From Dysosmobacter welbionis (lineage in GTDB: Bacteria; Bacillota; Clostridia; Oscillospirales; Oscillospiraceae), in NCBI RefSeq assembly GCF_005121165.3, contig NZ_CP034413.3:2914001-2978000 (forward strand): a DNA stretch of 64,000 nt, written 5' to 3'. Under the pieces are notes generated by a model, which had not been told where the DNA came from, searched no databases, and saw only the letters and a list, made by a program, of their open reading frames with translations. This document shows positions 59,846 to 64,000 of the stretch, piece after piece (within the stretch, counting starts at the first letter, position 1; the number at the start of each line of letters is the position of its first letter). A program made the translations under genes and the position numbers.

Positions 59846-59994
59846 GAAATCGGTCAAAAAAGAAGAATACGGATTAAGCCGCTTGCCCTGATGGTCATGT
59901 GGCGTTTTCGTGTTTCTCTTCATAAGAGTTGAAGCAAGCCTTCGTCTTTCTGATTTGATGTACCACACCAAACAGAAAAACGGAGGTTATTTTT

Positions 59995-61629
59995 ATGCCA
60001 GACAAGGTTTACCGCACGGCGATCTACTGCCGTCTGTCCCGTGAAGATGGAGACAAAGTAGAAAGCAACTCCATCGCCAGCCAGAGAGCCATCTGCGAGG
60101 ACTATATCGCAAGGCATGAGGATTTGGAGCTTGTCTGTGAGCCGTTTGTGGATGACGGTTACAGCGGCGTTTCCTTCAATCGTCCTCAGTTCAAAAAGCT
60201 GGAAGAGGCAATCCGCAAGGGTGCGCTTGACTGCATCGTGGTCAAGGATCTCAGCCGCTTCTCAAGAAACTACATCGACGGCGGGCGCTACATTGAAAAG
60301 ATTTTCCCGCAGCTTGGCATTCGCTTCATCGCAATCAATGATGCGTATGACAGTCTGACCGGTGATCCGCAGTCCGACTCCTTTGTTATCCCGTTCAAAA
60401 ACCTGATTAACGATTCTTACTGCAAGGACATCTCCATGAAAATCCGAAGCAGTTTGGAAGTCAAACAGAAAAGTGGTGAGTTCGTCGGCTCGTTCGCGCC
60501 TTACGGCTACATGAAATCGCCGGAGAACAAAAACCAGCTCATCGTGGATGAAGCGGTCAGCGAATATGTGCAGATGATCTTCTCCATGTACAAGGACGGG
60601 TTCTCCATTGGGCGCATTGCAAAGCGTCTGAACCAGATGGGCGTCCTGTCCCCGATGGAATACAAGCATTCCGCCGGTGTGAAGTTCGATACCGTCTTCA
60701 AAACCGGCGATACCGCAAAATGGACGTACAAAGCCGTCCAGCGTATTCTCACCAACGAGGTTTATATCGGCGTTCTGGCTCAAGGCAAGCGCGGCACTCC
60801 CAACTACAAAGTCCGCGTCGTGAAGAGCAAGGACGAATCCGAGTGGGTCAAGGTTGAGAACGCGCATGAAGCTCTTGTGTCCTACGAGGACTTCATGGCA
60901 GTCAAGGTCATGATGCAGCGGGATATGCGCTGCTCACCCGATCAAAACGAAGCACACCTGTTTTCCGGCTTCTTGTTCTGCGGAGACTGTCAGCAGCCAA
61001 TGATCCGCAAGACCGTCCCGTCGAAGACGAAAAAGTATATCTACTACGTCTGCTCCACCAATAAGCACAGCCGGACGTGCAGCCCGCATAGCATCGCCGC
61101 AAAAGAGGTTGAAGAGAAGGTCTTCCGTGCCATTCATGACCAGATTGAGCTTGTCATCAATCTGGAACACGCGCTTGCGATGATAGAACGGCTTCCGTCT
61201 CAGAGCCGTAAGGCTTTCAATTACGAAGCTCAGATCGCCAAAATCGAGGAAGAGATTGAACGGTACCAAAAGCTCAAGCTGGGGCTTTACGAGAACTTCA
61301 TCGGCGGCGTCATTGATAAAACGGAATACTTCGAGTTCCGCAACAGCTACACCAAAACCATTGAGGGCAAGCAGGACGCGCTTCTGCGGGTTAAAAAAGA
61401 AATGAAGCAGACGGTGACAACCGGCACGACTGAACGGAACTGGGTAACGCTTTTTAAGCAGTATGAAAACGTCGAAGAGCTGAACCGCCGTGTGCTGATG
61501 TCCCTTGTTGACCGCATTCTGATTCACGAAAACCATGCAATCGAAATCGTCTTCAAATACAAGGACGAATACCAGCAGACACTTGAATACGTTCTCGGTT
61601 ATGCCGACGAACTGGATATTGCCGTATAA
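59995..61629 (+). CDS. Large serine recombinase 1
   Basis: A 544-residue integrase. The catalytic serine is Ser15 in AIYCRLSREDGDK; the resolvase domain contains FVDDGYSGVSFNRPQF and VVKDLSRFSRNYIDGGRYIE. The recombinase domain (YGYMKSPENKNQLIVDEAV) and a zinc ribbon (CGDCQQPMIRKT with CSTNKHSRTC) follow, then a coiled coil (YEAQIAKIEEEIERYQKLK). GGAGG precedes the ATG by eight bases. Such enzymes integrate and excise elements at short core sites. Confidence 0.95.
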   Translation: MPDKVYRTAIYCRLSREDGDKVESNSIASQRAICEDYIARHEDLELVCEPFVDDGYSGVSFNRPQFKKLEEAIRKGALDCIVVKDLSRFSRNYIDGGRYIEKIFPQLGIRFIAINDAYDSLTGDPQSDSFVIPFKNLINDSYCKDISMKIRSSLEVKQKSGEFVGSFAPYGYMKSPENKNQLIVDEAVSEYVQMIFSMYKDGFSIGRIAKRLNQMGVLSPMEYKHSAGVKFDTVFKTGDTAKWTYKAVQRILTNEVYIGVLAQGKRGTPNYKVRVVKSKDESEWVKVENAHEALVSYEDFMAVKVMMQRDMRCSPDQNEAHLFSGFLFCGDCQQPMIRKTVPSKTKKYIYYVCSTNKHSRTCSPHSIAAKEVEEKVFRAIHDQIELVINLEHALAMIERLPSQSRKAFNYEAQIAKIEEEIERYQKLKLGLYENFIGGVIDKTEYFEFRNSYTKTIEGKQDALLRVKKEMKQTVTTGTTERNWVTLFKQYENVEELNRRVLMSLVDRILIHENHAIEIVFKYKDEYQQTLEYVLGYADELDIAV

Positions 61630-61644
61630 AGGAGGAATGAGCAA

Positions 61645-63351
61645 ATGGCAAGAAAAAGCAGAAAGCAAATTGCAGTTGAAGAGCCGGTTATCGAATCTGG
61701 CTCTTCCGAGGTCTTCTCAACAGCCATCTATGCCCGTCTTTCCGTTGAAAACAGCGGCAAGTCCGAAAAGGTGGATGTCATCGCAAATCAGGTTGAGATT
61801 TGCAAGTCCTACATTGCAGAGCGTCCCTACCTGAATCTGATAGATACCTATGTGGACAACGGACGAACAGGAACGGTTTTTGATAGACCGGAGTTCAACC
61901 GGCTGATGAACGACATCCGCACCGGCAGGATCAAGTGCCTTGTAGTTCGTGATCTCAGCCGGTTCGGGCGTGACTACATCGAGGCTGGAACCTATCTGGA
62001 ACGGGTCTTTCCGCAGATCGGGCTTCGGTTTATCGCCATCAAAGAGAACTACGACAACTTTGATACGGACGGCTCCGGCGAAAGCCTCATCATCCCTCTG
62101 CAAAACATGATCAACACCCTTTACTCGAAGGACATCTCCCGCAAGGTTTCTACCGCGCTCAAGGCACAGATGGAAAGCGGAGAGTTCAAGAAGCGCAATC
62201 TCCCGTATGGTTATCGCTGGGATGAAGAACACAGCAATATGGTCTTCGATGAGGAAACCGCACCGATTGTCCGGAAGATTTTCCAATGGAAGATTGAAGG
62301 GCTGTCCCTTCCTGCGATTGCAGACCGGCTTGATGCAATGAACGCGCCCAATCCGGAGTTTCAGAAGTATCAGGTCGGCGTCCGCACAGGCAATGCTACG
62401 GCAAAGAAGATTTGGAACAAGTCTTCACTGACTACCATTCTGGATAATCCCCATTACGTCGGAGATACCGTTCTCGGACGGACGCTGAACGCCATCTATA
62501 AGGGCGTCAAGAATCAGCATATCGACCGCGAGGAATGGATTGTTTTTCCCAATACTCACGAGGCGATTATTTCCCGCGAGGACTTCCAAAAGGTACAAGA
62601 GCTGCGCGACGCTGCTGCAAGGACAAGGATTGAGAAGATGGAGCGCACGGAGAAAATCCGTGCTACACTGATCAATCTCTTTGAAGACAAAATCATCTGT
62701 GCAGATTGCGGCAGGAAACTCTATTTCCATCGAAAGCGCGTTGACAAGCGTAAGGACGGCGCATGGTACGCCTTCTATGAGTGCAGCTCATCCGTCAAGC
62801 GCGGCAATCTCTGTACGCCACACTATACGCGGCAGGACAAACTCGAAGCCGATGTGCTTGCGGCGATCCAGCTTCAAGTCAAGGCGGCTCTCAATTACGA
62901 CAAGCTGCTTGCCAAACTGAGAAACAGCGAAGGTGAACGCAGCATCCGAAATCAGCAGAATGCGCTCATTACAAGCCTGAATCTGAAACTCAGCGGTATT
63001 TCCAAGAAGCGTACCCGTCTCTATGAGGACTTCACGGAAGGCGTTCTCGATGAAGAGGAATACGCCTTTGCCAAGAAAGCCTACGATGAGCAGTATGCCG
63101 ATCTTTCCCGGCGGTTGGATGAAGCGGTTCAGCGGAAGGTGAAGTTTGCCGAGGCAATGTCCGAGGACAACAAGTGGCTCACGCTGATGAAATCCGTCAG
63201 CGGTGCAGAAAAGCTCTCTCAGGAGTTGGTTGACGAGTCCGTAGAGCTTGTGAAAGTCCATGAGGACGGCTCAATCGAGCTGGTCATGAAATACGGCGAT
63301 ATTTACGCTCTGACCATTCAGAGTATCAAGGAAGTGCAGGAGGCGATGTAA
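61645..63351 (+). CDS. Large serine recombinase 2
   Basis: A 568-residue recombinase with Ser33 in AIYARLSVENSGKSE, CLVVRDLSRFGRDYIEAGTYLERVFPQIG and a zinc ribbon CADCGRKLYFH with CSSSVKRGNLC. An N-terminal basic extension of about 20 residues distinguishes it. It begins 15 bp after recombinase 1 with GGAGG nine bases before the ATG and ends directly before recombinase 3. Tandem recombinases on one element may act together in integration or excision. Confidence 0.95.
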   Translation: MARKSRKQIAVEEPVIESGSSEVFSTAIYARLSVENSGKSEKVDVIANQVEICKSYIAERPYLNLIDTYVDNGRTGTVFDRPEFNRLMNDIRTGRIKCLVVRDLSRFGRDYIEAGTYLERVFPQIGLRFIAIKENYDNFDTDGSGESLIIPLQNMINTLYSKDISRKVSTALKAQMESGEFKKRNLPYGYRWDEEHSNMVFDEETAPIVRKIFQWKIEGLSLPAIADRLDAMNAPNPEFQKYQVGVRTGNATAKKIWNKSSLTTILDNPHYVGDTVLGRTLNAIYKGVKNQHIDREEWIVFPNTHEAIISREDFQKVQELRDAAARTRIEKMERTEKIRATLINLFEDKIICADCGRKLYFHRKRVDKRKDGAWYAFYECSSSVKRGNLCTPHYTRQDKLEADVLAAIQLQVKAALNYDKLLAKLRNSEGERSIRNQQNALITSLNLKLSGISKKRTRLYEDFTEGVLDEEEYAFAKKAYDEQYADLSRRLDEAVQRKVKFAEAMSEDNKWLTLMKSVSGAEKLSQELVDESVELVKVHEDGSIELVMKYGDIYALTIQSIKEVQEAM

Positions 63352-64000
63352 ATGAGCAAGGAATACAACATCGGCATCTACATCCGCCTCTCAATGGCTG
63401 ATGAAGATACCGGTTATGGCAGCAAGGCGGAAAGTGACAGCATCGGCAACCAGCGTATGCTCATCAATCGCTTTCTCGACAATCATCCGGAGTTGTCTCA
63501 CTGTCAGCGGTCTGAGTTTGCGGATGACGGTTATACCGGCACGAACTTTCACCGTCCTCAGTTCACGCAGATGATGGAGAAGGTCAAGCGCGGCGAAATC
63601 AATCTGATCTGCGTCAAAGACTTTTCCCGCTTTTCTCGTGACTACATTGAAACGGGAAACTATCTGGAATGCACTTTTCCATTCATGGGCGTCCGCTTTA
63701 TTTCCATCAACGACGGCTATGACAGTGACGATTACAAAGGCACAACGGGCGGCCTGGAAGTGGTTATGCGCAGCATCATCTACGCCGCATACAGCAAAGA
63801 CCTTTCCGTAAAGACCACATCGGCAAAAATCCAGATGATGAAGCAGGGCAAGTATGTCGGTGGCTACGCCCCATACGGCTACGTCCTGCATCCCACCATT
63901 CGGAACAAACTTGCCGTAGACCCGGAGGCGGCTGATGTGATCCGTCGTATTTTCCGCGAGGCGCTGGAAGGCAGCAACACCTCTCAGATCGCCCGCAGCC
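63352..64000 (+). CDS. Large serine recombinase 3 (3' part outside window)
   Basis: The first 216 codons are visible. Ser14 in IGIYIRLSMADEDTG is the nucleophile; FADDGYTGTNFHRPQF, CVKDFSRFSRDYIETGNYLE and GGYAPYGYVLH are standard resolvase/recombinase-domain features. ATG 63352 follows the previous stop directly. Its divergence from recombinases 1 and 2 speaks against a recent duplication. The gene runs off the right edge, so the element continues. Confidence 0.94.
   Translation, partial: MSKEYNIGIYIRLSMADEDTGYGSKAESDSIGNQRMLINRFLDNHPELSHCQRSEFADDGYTGTNFHRPQFTQMMEKVKRGEINLICVKDFSRFSRDYIETGNYLECTFPFMGVRFISINDGYDSDDYKGTTGGLEVVMRSIIYAAYSKDLSVKTTSAKIQMMKQGKYVGGYAPYGYVLHPTIRNKLAVDPEAADVIRRIFREALEGSNTSQIARS

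Larger units (their letters stand above)
5520..64000. mobile_element. Integrative conjugative element, Tn1549/CTn-like, left end inside window
   Basis: Everything from about 5,520 to the right edge behaves as one element. It has a complete Tn1549-type transfer module (PcfB, VirD4, Maff2, VirB6, PrgI, VirB4, NlpC/P60, DUF4315, DUF4366, topoisomerase III), a MOBP relaxase with MobC, antirestriction genes, and three consecutive large serine recombinases at 60-64 kb. The left boundary is inferred from the drop in GC and from the truncated chromosomal gene. The exact attachment core and the right end cannot be fixed from this window. Confidence 0.85.

Noticed and set aside
5520-64000. Antibiotic resistance genes on the element
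   Set aside because: No van, tet, erm, aminoglycoside-modifying or beta-lactamase gene is visible in this part; the unseen right part cannot be judged.
1-64000. tRNA, rRNA or CRISPR array
   Set aside because: No cloverleaf with a T-loop consensus, no rRNA segments and no regularly spaced repeats were recognised.

Overview
The window covers two kinds of DNA. Positions 1 to about 5,520 are GC-rich chromosome from what looks like a gut Firmicute (class Clostridia, probably Oscillospiraceae-like). This is inferred from gene style, strong AGGAGG ribosome sites and a hairpin-rich intergenic repeat; no rRNA is present to confirm it. All genes here are on the minus strand and serve molybdenum: molybdate uptake (modA, 5' part of modB) and molybdenum cofactor synthesis (moaA, moaC, a MOSC protein, a MoeA-like protein with a frameshift).

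From about 5,520 to beyond the right edge lies an integrative conjugative element (ICE) of the Tn1549/CTn type, with lower GC. Its left end cuts off the 5' part of a chromosomal membrane-protein gene. Its right side holds three consecutive large serine recombinases, the third cut by the window edge, so the element exceeds 58 kb.

Layout of the element: (a) 5.7-8.0 kb, small proteins, a BRO/KilAC-type protein and a replication-initiator-like protein. (b) 8.1-28.5 kb, the plus-strand transfer operon: PcfB, VirD4 coupling protein, Maff2, VirB6, PrgI, VirB4, NlpC/P60 hydrolase, DUF4315, DUF4366 and topoisomerase III. Two DNA methyltransferases, a PP-loop enzyme and ArdC-like and ArdA-like antirestriction proteins are interspersed. 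(c) 28.6-29.7 kb, a divergent HTH/SLOG pair. (d) 29.9-43.4 kb, a minus-strand defence island: unknown protein, DinG-like helicase, NYN nuclease, and a type I restriction-modification system with an embedded AbiU2/HEPN-like gene, a tyrosine recombinase and two hsdS cassettes carrying inverted 14-bp sites (a phase-variable specificity switch). (e) 43.6-45.5 kb, MOBP relaxase, MobC and a probable oriT. (f) 45.5-56.8 kb, cargo: SIMPL, VWA, YolD plus Y-family polymerase, a macro-domain protein, a flavodoxin, several unknowns, ImmA-type peptidase and HTH regulator. (g) 56.9-59.8 kb, a control region with operator-like repeats, a second ImmA-type peptidase, a sigma-like protein and structured non-coding DNA. 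(h) 60-64 kb, integrases.

The main observations are: four transfer-region proteins, including both antirestriction proteins, share one C-terminal tail that may be a type IV secretion or docking signal; the hsdS genes form an invertible system whose four sites are visible; the DinG/NYN pair and the HEPN gene sit inside the restriction operon; and a two-part motif occurs both at the presumed oriT and 13.6 kb away. Three genes carry one-base shortenings in homopolymers, which may be real but could also be sequencing errors.
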